From assembly GCF_047663525.1 (NCBI RefSeq), contig NC_092613.1, forward strand, positions 5,853,501 to 5,917,500: DNA of 64,000 nt, given 5' to 3'. Numbering within the stretch: position 1 is the first letter of the stretch; every line of letters starts with the position of its first letter. Below are positions 38,226-51,044 of this stretch, piece by piece. Both the position numbers and the translations under genes were made by a program. The stretch comes from Anas platyrhynchos (Eukaryota > Chordata > Aves > Anseriformes > Anatidae). The notes under the pieces are model-generated. The model searched no databases. It saw only the letters and a program-made list of their open reading frames with translations, and was not told the DNA's origin.

Positions 38226-41200
38226 AGGCTGGCAGAGCAGTGGGGATGGGCTGCAGGGCTGCTGCTGCTCCTGGTGCTGCCCGTTTGGGTGTAGCCAAAT
38301 TTATTTTTGATTTATTTAGCCAAATGTTCGGGTGTAGCCGAAGCTGTGTCAGCACCCGCTGGGTGTCCTTGAGCCCTTTGGTACTCGCTCCCGGTGGTAC
38401 CGCTAGCTTTGAACTCTTTGGGACTGTTTTCCATCACCCCACGCAATATCCCAAGGTGGTTTTTTGGGGATAGGAGGGAGGGCAGGCTGCAAATAGCCCC
38501 AGCAGTGCTGTGCCCCCCTTGTGTTTCCCATGGGCATCGCCTGGGTCCTTTGGGGACAGCCACGTCCCCCTGCTCTAAAGGGGCTCTCAACATGGGGCTC
38601 ATCCCCCGGTTACCCTAAAAAGAGAGAAGAGGAGAGGTGATCCCTCATCCCCAGGTTCAGGGCAGGTTCAGGAGCATCTGAGAACACCCATGGGGGCTCG
38701 CAGGGCTGGGGGACGAGGGCTGCGTTTGGGGGGACGTGGTGCTGGTGGCTGGGCAGGAGCAGGAAGGCTGCACAGGGCCTGAGCAGCCACAAGAGAGAGC
38801 CAGACTGTTGCTGGAGAGCCCCAGCTCCTTGCCGAGCCCAGCTCTGCCTCCAGGTTTGGCTGGGGAGGGAGCCCAAAAAAGCATCCCTGGCTCCCCAGGC
38901 TGGGATGCACCTGGAGGTGCTCAGGGGTGGCAGCACGTCCCCAGCTCTCCATCCCCATGAGGCATCCACCCAGCAGTGAATCCTCTCCTCCTCTCTCTGG
39001 GATGCTTTGGGGCTGCAGAGGGACCCAGCAGGACGAGGCACAGCCGGTGGTGAGCCACGGTCCTGGCCCAGGACGTGCCACCCCGGGTGCCACCGCTGCT
39101 GCCACCAGCGCCCTGTGCCAAGGTTTCCCTGCAGGTCCCTCAGCGCTGCCAACAAACTTGTCCGGGTTTTAAAGTCCCTTGAAACTGCAAATGTGACTTT
39201 TTGAGAGCCTAAAGCCCTTTTACCTCTGGGCTGAGCCACAAACTGAGCTGCAGCAGCTCCGTGGGCAGCCAGGACAGGATAAAACCCCCCTGCGAGGCTG
39301 AGCTGTGGGCACTGAGCCCCACGGGAGGACGTGGCCGTGTCCTCCCTGCTCTGCTCCGTGGGCAGGGGGCTGGGGCTGGGGGGGGCTCTGCCGGGTTTTG
39401 GCCAAGCTGGGTTTGTCTGAGAGCAGCAAGGTTCCTCGTCCAGGGCCCTGTGACTTCCCCAGCACCACCCTTCACGTGCAGCTGGCCAGGCGTGCGTCCA
39501 GGTCCCCTCGCCAGTAGTGCTGGGAGGTTCCCAAGTCCCAAGGAATTTTCCTAAAAAAGTTTGCTTGAAGAAGGGCGGGAGGGGGGGAAACTTAAATAAA
39601 ACAGAAGGTTGGCTTGCTCCTGGCCCCAGCCCCGAGCAGGGCAGCCCTTCCCCAGGATGGAAGCAGAAGAGCAGCAAGGAGCCTGTGATGGGAGCTGGGG
39701 GTGGCAGGTCGGGGGTTTTCCCTGCTCCACCCCAAATCTCAGCCTCTATGGGATGGGTGTGGGGCTCGGCAGCAAGCCTGGCACGGGCCCAGCTGGCCCT
39801 GCAGTCTGGAAGCCATCCCCTGTCTCGCTGCTGGGCTGGTGCTGAGTTTTCCTTCCCCCCTCCCCATCTCCTTTCATTTCCTTTCTGGCTCTCGCCGAGC
39901 TCCTCCCGTGCTCCGAGCTCCTGGGGCTGCTCCTGCGCCTCCGTCCCCACCTGGAGCCCGAGCCGGTGACGTGCTTCAGCCAGGGGTGGTTGTGGCAACG
40001 GTTGGGATGAGCTCAGAAGGAAGGGCTGGCTTTTTTTTTTTCAGGTGGGGGAATAGGCAGCTTGGCTTCGAGAACCCCATACAGCTCTTTGCAAGCGAAT
40101 CTGTGCGCGCAATAAAGGGCGGGAGAGGGGGAAAACTGTGATGTCCATCCAGGAACCGCATCCAAGGGGAGGGGGCGAGGTTGGTCCCTGCTTCTGAAGG
40201 GTTACCCTGGATGTGTTTGGCCTGTTTTTTTTTTTTTTCCTCCAGCAGCTTTTTAGGGCTGCGGGGAGCCCTTGCAGAGGGTGGGATCGCTGCTGGGATG
40301 CCTGGTGCCTCTGTGGGAGCAGCCGTGTGCCATAAGCCAAGGGGCAGGAGAAGCTGGGCAGAAGGACAGGGGCTGGCTGGGCGAAGCACTGCAGGGAAAA
40401 AAAAACCTTGGGAAGACATAAATGAGGTGCAGGAGGCAGAATGCAACTCGTGGGGAAGGCCACGGTGTGCCTCAGTTTCCCTGCAGCCGGGATGGTGATG
40501 CAGAGGCTGACACGGGGGCGATGCCACGGCGCTCGCTGCGGTGCAGAAGGCAGCCCATGTTGGTTTGGGGGTGCAAAGCCTCCAGTCTTGAGCCCTGCAG
40601 CGCAAAAACCCAAGCCCCTGGCCATGTACAGCCCCATATGCTGCATTTAGTTGAGATGAGCTGGGCTCCCCCTCCCTGGTGAGGAGCAGAGCAGCAGGAA
40701 TTCGTCCCCCCCCCAGGTCTCTGCTTCAGCCAAGTGGCCCCGCTCCAGAGGCAGAGTTGGCCCAGGATCCCCAGTGGGCTCAGGAGCAGCAGCCCAGCTG
40801 GATTTTCCATGCCTGACGCTGAATTTACAGCACTGGATGCTGGAGACGTTGTGGGCTGGCTGGTGGCTCGAGCGCAGTGTCCCTGAGCCAGCAGCAGAGC
40901 CCGGTCCCTGCGCCCAGAGCTTGGCACAGCGTGGCCCCGAGATCGGGAAGGTGGGAAAGGGGCAGCGGCTGCAGGAGGGGTGGTTCGAGGCGTGGAGGTG
41001 TCGGGATCCAAGGGGCTGGGACCAGCTGCACCCCATTTGTCCCAGCGTTTAGAAACCCCCTTGGAAACCCAGTCCCCTCCTGCAATTCCTGCAACCCCCA
41101 CCCCCCGAAGTGACCACCACGGGCACGCGGGGTGCCCCTCTTCCAACAAACCCAACCCCAAAGCCTTTTAGCAGCCTGTTTTTCCCAAGGATGCTCCGTT

Positions 41201-41419
41201 TGGGATTCCCCTGGATCCTGCCCTCGGATCCCTGGGTTTTGGGCTGTGGGGACCTTGGAAATTGGGAATTCCTCGTCCCGAGCCCCTTTGGGGTCCTGCT
41301 TTGGGTTCGTGCATCTCTCAGGCCACTGCGGAGTTCTGCCTCTTCCCCCGTGCTCCGAGCTGGTTTAATCAGCTCACAGTTTTCATTTCGTGCCTTTCTC
41401 TCTCTCCTTTTTTTGAGGG

Positions 41420-41780
41420 GGCAGTGAAATTTATACAATATTTAAGCAGCATAGTAGAGTCCTGGAAGATATTATTAATGTAAAAGGGACAGGCTGGAAA
41501 TGCACTTGAACCTGGTTACAATTAGAGGGTGATTTTTCTAAAGGTCAATGAATTCAGATAATATCCACAGGGGGGAAAAGAAATTTAATACCTTTTTAGT
41601 GAATTAATTAATTATAATATTATATCGGCTTGGGGTTCTTTTCCAGAGTGATTAAGGGAACGATCTGTCTTCGGAGAGGCTGGGGGAAGTCAGCGAGCAA
41701 ACCAAAGACTGACAGAGGGGAAGGGAGAGGGGGAGAGCCGGGGAGAGTTTAATGGGAGAATAATGGAGCCTTTTCTTCCC
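41420..41780. promoter_or_regulatory. Candidate conserved non-coding element 2
   Basis: An AT-rich island with GAATTAATTAATTA, TTAATG and GTCAATGAATTCAG, no coding frame, and sharp GC-rich borders. The same reasoning applies as for the other islands in this desert. Confidence 0.3.
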
Positions 41781-42099
41781 TTTCAAAACTTACTGTATTT
41801 CCAGGCCACATGATCCCTGCCTGCTGGGTCCAGACCCTTTCCTCGCAGCCTCTCCGAAGGCCGTCGGAGGGATTATTTTGTAGTTTTATCTTTCCAGAGT
41901 GGGTTTGGATGCTTCAGATGCATTAAGTCTCGGAAGACCTACGTGGCACCCCTGTCCCTTGTGCCACCACCTCCAAGTCCCTCAGAGGGGGGTCTCGGTG
42001 GGTCCGTGCCAGGGACACGAGGTCCCCTGGAGCTCCCCAAAGCTGTGGCCGCAGCGTGGGGCTGCTCCCAGCAGGGCTGGTTTATCCGCAGCCCGAGCT

Positions 42100-42215
42100 G
42101 AGGCTGGAATTTACACTCAGCTAATCCAGCCAGCCCCAGAAATTAATTACAGTCTTGTACATTAAAAATTAACATAACCTTTCTGGATATATGTTCTTAG
42201 AGCACAGGAGCGGGC
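42100..42215. promoter_or_regulatory. Candidate conserved non-coding element 3
   Basis: A short AT-rich island (GAAATTAATTACAG, ACATTAAAAATTAACA) between GC-rich stretches, with no coding frame. Confidence 0.25.
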
Positions 42216-43234
42216 CAGAGTCCCTCAGCCGCCTGTAATTGGAGCTGCTTTCCTTCCCGTTCTTTTTTTTCGCCCCCCTGTTTTTTTTTTTTTTAAATGT
42301 GGACATTTCGAGTCATTAAATTTCGAGTCATTAATCACGGAGCCTGGTGGCTGGTAAAGTTGAAGAGGTTTGTAATTGCGTTGTGTCCTGGCTGCGGGAA
42401 GGGGCGGGAGGGAAGAGGGGCGCGCCTGCCCTCGGAGGGGCAACCCTGGGCACGTGGAGGTGCCAAAATCCCAGCAGGATTTTGGAGCTACCCCCGGGAG
42501 GTGGGCTGGAGGTGGTGCTGCTGCAGAATCGCTCGGCCATCTCCTCTGCAGATACAATTCCACCAGGAAGGGGGAAGAAAGACCAAACAAACCTGGGTTT
42601 CTGTGCCGTGGGCTGCAGGCATCCGGCCCCAGGAGATGCAGTTTGGGGTAGGAGTGAAGCTGGGGGGTGATGGATTCGGGGGCTGAGCACCAGCAGGATG
42701 CGCCCCCATCGCTCCTCTCACAGCTCTGCTTGTGCATGGTGTGGTGGGGGGGTGTTTAGGATGGTTTGTGCCTATCCTTAACGTGCTTCCAAGCACGGTG
42801 TGTGATAAGGGCCAGCAGGGCATCCCCACAGGGGATTTGCTCTCACGCAGCAGCAACGCGTGACTGTGTTTCTGCCCATCCTGTGCACGGGGCTCTGCTT
42901 TCCTCCCCACCTCCCTTGACCAACATCCCCCTTACTGGCCGAGACCTCCAGGAAAACCCAACCCAAACCCAAGCATCATTCAGCCCTCAGCCAGTTCCAT
43001 CCCCTCCAACGGAGCAAAGCTCCTGCCAGACCCTTGGGCATGTTTTCTCTCCTCTTTCCCCATCTCAAACCCCCCTCATCCTCTTTCCCCATCACCTCAA
43101 ACTCCCCTCACCCTCTCCCAAACCATCCCTTCCCCTTCCTCCCCCCCCCCATAGCATCACCACCACCACCACCTCCCTCAGCCAGCCCGCCACTGCCGGG
43201 AGAGCCGGCTGGCTCCCATTGTGCTATCTTTGGG

Positions 43235-43445
43235 TCCTAAATTAAAATTTATGACATCTTGAAATGAGCAGTGAGGGTAATTTTGCTTCTGAGCGAAGAT
43301 GCTAATGAGTCCCCTTAATGGCGTGAATAAGGAGTTGACGGGTCGTGTGTCACTTTGCGCAGCCCGTGCTGGTGGTGTAATGGCCGCAGTAAGTGTCTGT
43401 AATTATACCCTGTCTCGCTGTATTTTGGCAGCCGTTGTGGGAGAG
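43235..43445. promoter_or_regulatory. Candidate conserved non-coding element 4
   Basis: A low-repeat block with balanced composition and motifs such as GCTAATGAG, TGTAATTATACC and TTAAAATTTATGAC. It lacks the G/C homopolymers common around it, as expected for constrained sequence. Confidence 0.35.
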
Positions 43446-45649
43446 CAGGCGGCTCGGCGGTGTGCGAGGCTGGGGGCAGGGAGAAGGGAAAAAATCCCAG
43501 CCCCTCCCGAGCTCGTCCCCTCTGCCTGGGGGCTTCGATGGGCACAGCTCCGGGGGGGTCGTCTTCTGCTGTCCTGCATCATCGTCTCCCTTGGGAAACA
43601 AGGGCACGGTCCTACACATCCCTGTCCTCATCTCCAGGGCTGCAGCAAGGTGCTGGGATGGTGACAACCTGTTGGACCCGAGCGTGGGACAACCCTGCTC
43701 AAAGCCATAGGGTGACGCAGGGTTTATTCTCGCCTACCCCAAAATGCAGGGGTCTGGGGCATTCCCTCCACTGAGACCCCCGGGTGCTCGGTGCTGCCCT
43801 GGTCTTTGCTTCCTGGCTGAGGTCTGATTTCATCCCTGGGGTTGTTTGGGGTGATTGGCCTGACCCTGCTTTAGTTCCCTGGGCACATTTGTTTCTTCCA
43901 TGTTTCTTCTGAAAGCCTCCCGTGGAGATGCAATTCTTGTAGGGACAATAAATTGGCTCCTGTTGCTCTAGGGGGTATAAAACCACCCGTGTTCCCCTGG
44001 GGAGAAGCAGAGCGAGGGAGGGCTCCACCTCCTAGGGATGCTCTGCACCCTCTGCCCTGCTCCAGCCCTGTCCTGTGGCCTGGCAGAGATGCTGCCTCTG
44101 CCTCTCACTCTCAAAACTCCCTGAGACAACAAAACCTTCCAGTCCACAGCCGAGTTTATCATTTCATGGTGATATCTGCTTGGGAAGGGGTTGGCTGGTG
44201 GGGTCCTTGGGTGCGCTGCTCCCATGGGCTGGGCTTTTTGGGACTGGCTAGCCCCTGCTGCAACACCATGGGCTGCAACCAAGCCAAGCATTGCCTGGCG
44301 CATTAAATCAATGGGCAAGACCCCAAGCACAAAGCAGTCGGCTTCCCGAGCCAGCCAGGCTTTAATTTGCTGGCTGCACAGCTGGAAATGTTGGCACTGG
44401 GGAAGTGCGCACCTTTGGAAAGGTTTGGGAGCCCCGTGGGGGGTGTGTGCGTGCTCAGAGGGTGGACTTGCACTGGAGAAAGTGCCCCCAGCAAGGAGGG
44501 AAAGATTTTGCTGGCCTGGAGGAGGACAGGACGGGGAACAGCACACAGGAGGCCAGCTGCCAGGTTCGGGAGCTGCTTCCCCTCCCAGCTGCCGCGCTGA
44601 CACATCGGAGCTTGTGCGCCACAAGCGCACCTTTGAGACGGGGCGAGCTGAGAAATCGCGAGCAGCTGGCTCTGTTCCTCGCGTCTCTGGGCTCGTCAGC
44701 CTTCGAGCTGCTTGCTCGGGGATGATTTACAAGCTGCAGGCTTTCCCTGGTTTGTTTCTCTAGGCGGGTTTTTGTTTGTGTGCCTCCTGGAGCCCTGAGA
44801 GCCCTGGACGTATTTCTTCCTCTCCTCCCCCTGCCTCATCCCACACCTCCCCTGGCGTGAGGAATCCCAGGGCGATCCCAGCCCTCGGATGGGGGCACTG
44901 GGGGCAGAAAATGGGACCCCTCACTTGGGGGGCCATGGCTGCTGCAGCTGTGGGTCGTGGGGATGGGAATTATTTGCCCCCCATCTCCCTATTCCTCCTT
45001 TTTGTCTCTGTTCTGCTGTGCCATCACCAGGCACCGCCTTTGGCTCCCCAGGACTTTTGGGGACCCCATGCCATCCAGGACATTTGGGGTCTCTTTGCTG
45101 TCCCTTCCTTGTGGCAGGGGGGAATTGGAGCTCAAAGAAATGACCAAAGATGCCCCAAGGTGTCCCATGGGGACACGTGGGGTGCCCAGGGGGAAGCACA
45201 GGTCCACCAGTCTGGAAGGAGGTGGGTTCAGCTCCGGCACCGATGTGGCCGTAAGCAAGTCACCGCCGTCTTCAGGCAGAAGAGGGACGGATATGAGAAT
45301 TAAAGCACTTGGGAACACAAATTACTGCAGCTGCGGGGGCTGCGTGCTTGCTTTAAAGGAGCTGGGAGCTCCTGGCAGGCGAGGAGGCTGTGCGGGGGTG
45401 CTGGTGATGCCCAAAGCCAGGAGGGCAGCGGGGACCCTGCACCACACAGCCACGGCGAGGGGGCTTCGGCACCCCCCGGGGGAAGCTGAGCTGTGCCACG
45501 TCACTGCCTGCAGCATCCAGAAACGTGCCTGGTCTGGGGCTTTGAGCGGCGGCAGTGGATTAAAGGACGATATCAATAAACCCCGGCGAGCTGTGAGCAG
45601 GCTCCGACGAGGGCTGCTGGCAAGCTGGCTGCTTCCCCGCGCCGGGGAG

Positions 45650-45830
45650 AGATCATGACCACTGAAATATTGAAGTACTTGCATATAAACTGCGCTTTCA
45701 AGTATTTTTGACAAGGGTACTAATTAAATCTTAATTGACACTGCACTAATTAGCTTCTTAATTACATGGAACCACATAATTAGCAGCACACTCTGTGCTA
45801 ATTGTTAATTAGGAAAACCAGGCTTCCCCC
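45650..45830. promoter_or_regulatory. Candidate conserved non-coding element 5
   Basis: Six or more TAATTA/CTAATT homeodomain-type cores occur in about 130 bases (around 45718-45815), after a complex AT-rich stretch beginning GAAATATTGAAG. It is the densest such cluster in the window. Confidence 0.45.
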
Positions 45831-47104
45831 TATGTCCCCCCCTCCCCTCCCAATCCCTCCCCTCCTGTTGTCGCTTTTAACTAAAGGGCCTCTGGTGGGA
45901 GGAAGAGGAGGAGGAGGAAGGGGGGAGGCTGTGCCCCCAGCACCCGGGTGCTGGGACTGGGATTGGGACTGGGATGCGTGGCTCCAGGTGGAGCTCGGGC
46001 AGGGGATTGGGGCCGTGCCCAGCCAGGGGTGAGAGGGCACCGAGTGCTCGTTAGGGGTTGTTAATGATCAGGCACGAGTGATGTGCCATGACCACACTGG
46101 GGATGTCCCCAGGAGGTGCTGTGCAAGCCACCTTCCTGCCCCTTGCTCCTGGCATCCTTCCCCAAAGAGGCAACTTTTCCTTTTTAGCAAGTCCGTCCCC
46201 TTGCTCCCTTCATCCCCTTTGGTTTTTCTCCTTTTCCTTCCTTGCTCCACCTCTCCCTGCCAGGCACCAGTGGTTGCTTGCCTGTTATCACAGGGGCAGC
46301 GATGCTTTGCCTCAAGCAGACCTTTCTCAGCCCAAATTCCCCCTGAGCTCAGCTGGCCGCTTGCTTTGGGGATGCTTCAAGCAGCACGATTCCCTGCTGC
46401 GTGCCCGCATCAGCTGTGGTGGCTTTGCTCCCCTGGAGGATTTTCATTTTTTGGCTGCTCTGTGCCCCTCTGGCGTGCAGGGGCAGGGTTTGTGTGTGCC
46501 TTAGGGCCAGGCTGGGCACCGTGATGAAGCTCCCTGCTTTTTTTGGGAGAGGGATTGTTCTGTATCTGGTTGTGCCACTGCCACACTGGACGATGCTCTG
46601 CAAAGTTTCGCTTCCCCAGAGCCTGCTGCACCTTGCCGTGCTTGTGCCCCTGCCCAGCTGCTCCCCAAACCCCTTTGGTCACCCAGGGATCACAGCCATG
46701 AGGCGATGCCCTGAACCCCAGTTTGCCATGCCCCAAATCTGCTGCCTTTGACTCATCTCCCTGCCCTAAAACAGCACCACTGCCCTAAAACAGCCTCACC
46801 CACCAGCACCCATCCTCACGGCCGGAGCAAAGCCCAAACCCCCAGGCTGCAGTTTTGCCAGGTCTCTCCCTCTCTCTTGTTTAATATTTTTTTATTATTA
46901 TTTTTTTATTTTTTAATAGTGCAGTTTTCCAGGAATTTTTAAAGCGGCTTAACACCTGCCGTGGAGTTCGTCTTTCACGAGAGCCCAGAGGAGCGCGGTG
47001 CAGCTGGGAGGGCACAGCCCCCTGTTTATGGGGAGAGAGGCGGAGGGGAAAGGAAAATATCTGTGTTTTCACCAGGGAAAAAGAGGAGGAAAAGGGAAAA
47101 AAAA

Positions 47105-47285
47105 AATGAAGAGGTGAGAAAATTGCTCACATTTGACAAATCTTTCTAATTAGGGGCCAATTATGTCCTCAGATTCCTAATTGGGATTCCGGCAGGTTTT
47201 CAGGCTTGTAGGGTAATTACAGGCTCGTAATTCTATTAAGATGGAAATTTGGGAGAAATACCTTATCATAACATTTAGATTTTGC
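47105..47285. promoter_or_regulatory. Candidate conserved non-coding element 6
   Basis: Repeated TAATTA-like cores (TCTAATTAGG, CCTAATTGG, GGTAATTACAGG, CGTAATTC) with regular spacing of about 20-30 bases, no coding frame and GC-rich flanks. Confidence 0.4.
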
Positions 47286-48689
47286 CATCTGTGTTGACGG
47301 GCGGGAAGGGGGGTGCTCGCACTCTGCGTTTGGGAGCCCGATCCCGCACTGCTGCCTGCCAGCACTGCCAGGGGCTGAGCCTGGCTCTGGGGGGCAAAAC
47401 CAAGTGGGGCAGAGGGGGCTCAGAATCGCCTCGGTGCCTTGGGGGCTTGCTGGGCTCTGCAGGGTGCTGGGAGCGTGGATTTAAGCACAGATCCTTGGGG
47501 TTGTGCTGGGATGAATGGGATGAATGTGCTGAGACCCATCCCTGTCTCATCCATCTCCACCTCTGAGCATCGCCTGGGTGTTTCTAAACAGAAATAACCG
47601 CGATGATCCCCCTGCCTCCTTCCCCATCTGGAGAAGAAAAGGGCTCAATTAGTCCCCAGGCAGTCCCGATTTTCATTTGCACTGATGTTCACTTGGCTGG
47701 TGGGACCTCAGCTTTAACCCATCCCCACGCAGGGCTGGTGCCTCCTGGAGCATCACCGACCTGGGGGCTGGCAGCCCAAACCTGGAAAATGCTTTTTAAA
47801 AAAATGCTTTATTTAAAATAAAAAATAATGACCGCCGACATGTTTTGTTTTAACAACTGCAATATTTCCCTTTTTTTTTCCCTGCTGTATTATTTGCAGG
47901 AGCTGTGTGACCTGGCTCAGGCTCACCAATGGTTGGGGTTGCTGTGCCAGCACCCGATCTCCGTGGGGAATTAGGGGGCAGGGGCACAAGATGCAGGGTG
48001 AGGTGCCAGGGATTGATGTCCATGGCACGGACAAGTGCCTGGAGCCCCCGGGGACCCCGTGTGCAGCCCGAAATCCAAAATACGCCAGAAAATCCAAGTT
48101 TCTCAGTGGGAAATTCCCTCCTCTCTCCCGGAGCGGTGGCCGGGCTGGCGCTGAAGCTGCATTTTCTGGCTGGTGCTGTTGCAAACCGGGGGGCTCCTGC
48201 TCCGTAGGGGGAAATACCAAAGGTGGGAGCTTCAGGGTGGAAGCAGGAGCCTTTTGCTCCATCAGTGGGAGCAGCAGCCCTGGCGGAGAGGACAAAGACC
48301 CGAATTGTTTCCTGCCCTGATTTGGAGAGGTGCGGCTGCACGTGCCATGGAGCTGTGCCCAGGTGGGTGACGGGGACGTGGGACAGGGGTAAAAGATTTC
48401 ACCCAGCTGCTGGGACACCTCTGCCACCCACCCTGCTGCAGGGCTGGGGACGTTTGGTGCCAGCCGGGGCTGCCAGGTCCCCACGAGGGCACAGCTGCAG
48501 TTTGGGGCTCCCTGCGTTGCGGCGCTGCTATTTCTTTCCTCTTGGCTCGTGAAGCCAGCTGTGGGTAATTATTTTAATCTGTGTTACTGGGCGGGAACGC
48601 AGCTTCTTCTGGATCTGTGAATTTATACTAACACTAAAAAAAAAAAAAAAAAGAGAGAAAGAAAGAAAGAAGAGAAGAAAACCCTCCTC

Positions 48690-48915
48690 TCCGTAAGAGC
48701 CTTGCTTGCTTTGATCTTTTGTCTAAGGCCTCTTATCGGGACGAGAGTAGGTTTACACGCTGGAAGATAGGGGAATAATACTCAGCAGAGATAAGCTGCA
48801 GCCCTGGCTCGCCTTTGTGTGGCAAATTTGATAGTACTGGGAAAATGTTTACTGGGAGACTCTGGGAGAGAATTAGTCCCCGGTGCAGCTGAGCAAAATA
48901 ATTGCTTTGCATTGT
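48690..48915. promoter_or_regulatory. Candidate conserved non-coding element 7
   Basis: The block contains TTATC/GATAAG sites (about 48734, 48791), a TTTGATCTTTTG TCF/LEF-like match (about 48710) and CAAATTTGATAG. It is complex, non-repetitive sequence after an AAAG microsatellite. Confidence 0.35.
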
Positions 48916-49559
48916 AATTAACGGGTTTGGGCTCTGCCCCCTGCCCCCGGCTGGGGTTGCTTTGCAGGGAACCCCTTGGCATTCCTGGTGGAGCCCAGGG
49001 TGTGGTGACGGATGTGTCAGGGTGCCCCCACCACTGTGGGGACACAGCCAAAAATCCTACAGAATGGCTGGAGGGAGCTGCAGCCCCTCAGGGCATCGCT
49101 GGTGCTCAGCGGGACCACCTGCAGCTCTGCTCCGTGGGCACGGGGAGATGGAAGCGTTGGGTTATTTTGGTAAGGATGAATGGGGAAAGGGAAATGTTGG
49201 CATCTAGATACAATCCCTGGAGCGTTGTCACCAGCTCCAGGGTTGCAGCAGGAGCCACGTGTCGGAGCAGGGCTTGAGGTTTCCCTTTGGCCGCGTGCAG
49301 CCCCGCTGGAGCATCCCCAGCAGGTCCCAAACATCCACAGAAAAATCCGGAGATGAGGGAGGAGGAAAGAAAATCCTGCTGAATTTCTGCTGTCCCCTCT
49401 GAAGCGAGTTTCCCAACTCTTACAGGTGCCAGGAGGAGTTTCCAGCTGGCTCCATCAGCATCTCCAGGCATTGCCTGGCAAGGACATCATCCCCCCAGGG
49501 GTGGGGGCTCAAGGGGATGCCCAGGGGTCACCGAGGAATGGTCCCCCCCTGCCCGCCAC

Positions 49560-49960
49560 CACGTAATCGGTTCCCTATTAATCTGGCATTTTATTATTAT
49601 TATTATTGTTATTATTATTAAACATCTCTCTTCTCCCAAATCATCTCATAGCTGTGGCGAGGTCCCTGGTAATAGCTCCATAAATTTCAGCCATAAAAAG
49701 TAATGGAGGGAGACAAATGAGATAATTAGGAATAAATCTTGGCGAGGTCTCTATTCATCAACATCCCCCAGAACCGGCCAATATTCCAAATCATTAGCAA
49801 AGCCCGTAATTAACAAAGAGCCAAGGCTTCCAACGTTAATAAAGCTCTCTCAACTCTATATTATCAGGTAGCGGCTGACGAATCAGCTCTGTTAATATTA
49901 TGGCCTTTGTTAAGGATCTTCTTTCTTTCTCCCTCTTTTTTTTTAAAGCTAAAAACTGTG
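49560..49960. promoter_or_regulatory. Candidate conserved non-coding element 8
   Basis: About 400 bases of complex AT-rich sequence with AATTAGG, GTAATTAAC, AGATAATT, CTATATTATC and GTTAATATTATGG follow an (ATT)n microsatellite. There are no G/C runs and no frame. It is the longest such island in the desert. Confidence 0.45.
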
Positions 49961-51044
49961 TCTTTTTTTATTATTGTTATTCTGCTAAATTTTAATTAGA
50001 TTTTGCATGTGCATCTGTAGCGGGGAAGCGAGGGGACAAAAGGACAGGGTTTTTTTTTGTTTTCTGTTTGGGGATAGCAGCAAAAGAACTTGATAGATTA
50101 TTTTTTCCCCCATCTTACCACTTTTATCCATTGCTCTGCACCCCCACCCTTCTGCAGGGAGGAGTCCTCATGCTAACAGCCAACTTTTTTCCATTCAAGC
50201 TGGCACCAGATGCCCAGAAACCCCCCAAACCATCTCCAGGAGGGATAATTGCAGAGCAGCAGCACGAGGACAAGTCCCTCTTTAACCCCCCTCTTTAAAA
50301 ATGCTGCTGGGTTTATGCCCCATCAGTGTTTTTATTTTATTAACCGGAGTGCTTCTGTACTTGCGAAAATGGCAACAGGAAAAGGGAGAGGGGTGGGGAG
50401 GGAGGGAGGCTTCGTGCTTCGGGCTTGCACAGGGGAGCACAGCAGTGCAGGTGAGGATGGGGCTGTAGGAAACGCTCCTCCCCGCCCTCCAGCCTTCCCC
50501 TCATGCCTGGACGAGCTCCTTTTAAGAGCTGGTGAACCCTGAGGTTGCCCCTGGGAAAGGAGAGAGCTGTTCTTAGGGTTTTTGGTGCTCCCCCAACACC
50601 GCTGCAGCTACGTTTGTCCCTTTTGCTTGGTTTGGTGGGATGATGCAGAGGGGGCTGCCTCGTGCTGTCTGAAAGCCGCAGAGGGAAAGAAGAAAGTGAG
50701 AAAACGCGGTACATGTCCTGGCAAAACTCTTCACAGGACAAAAGTCAAAACTCCCCAGATCTGGAAAAAGCAGCAGCAAGGAGCTGAGCCAGCCCCCAGC
50801 CAGCCCCTGGGGCGCAGGGCACCCCCATCTCAAAAGCCAAAGCCCCGAGGTGTTACGTGCTCTGAGAGCATTTCTTACCTCTCCGCAGGGGGGTTTATTA
50901 AGTGAGAATTTATCAGGGGCTTTTTTTTTTTTTTGTACTTTGTGCAACCATATCACAGGCATTTCGTTACGTTCCTGCCCTTTTTACAGCACCAGATCGA
51001 GCCACCGCCAGCAGCAGCCTCTGTTGAACATGAAATAGTCGGGA

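Larger units (their letters stand above)
36377..51040. other. Gene desert, TFEB side
   Basis: No protein gene or RNA gene is recognised in about 14.7 kb. The composition alternates between GC-rich filler and AT-rich blocks dense in homeodomain-like (TAATTA, CTAATT) and GATA-like (TTATC) motifs, listed separately as candidate regulatory elements. Small repeats include (AAAT)n at about 37172-37204, (GGAT/GGAC)n at about 38168-38225 and (ATT)n at about 49590-49620. Confidence 0.55.

Noticed and set aside
38610-39998. 462-codon minus-strand open frame in the desert
   Set aside because: GC-rich sequence without stops; low-complexity Pro/Ser/Ala composition, no motif, no splice or promoter support.
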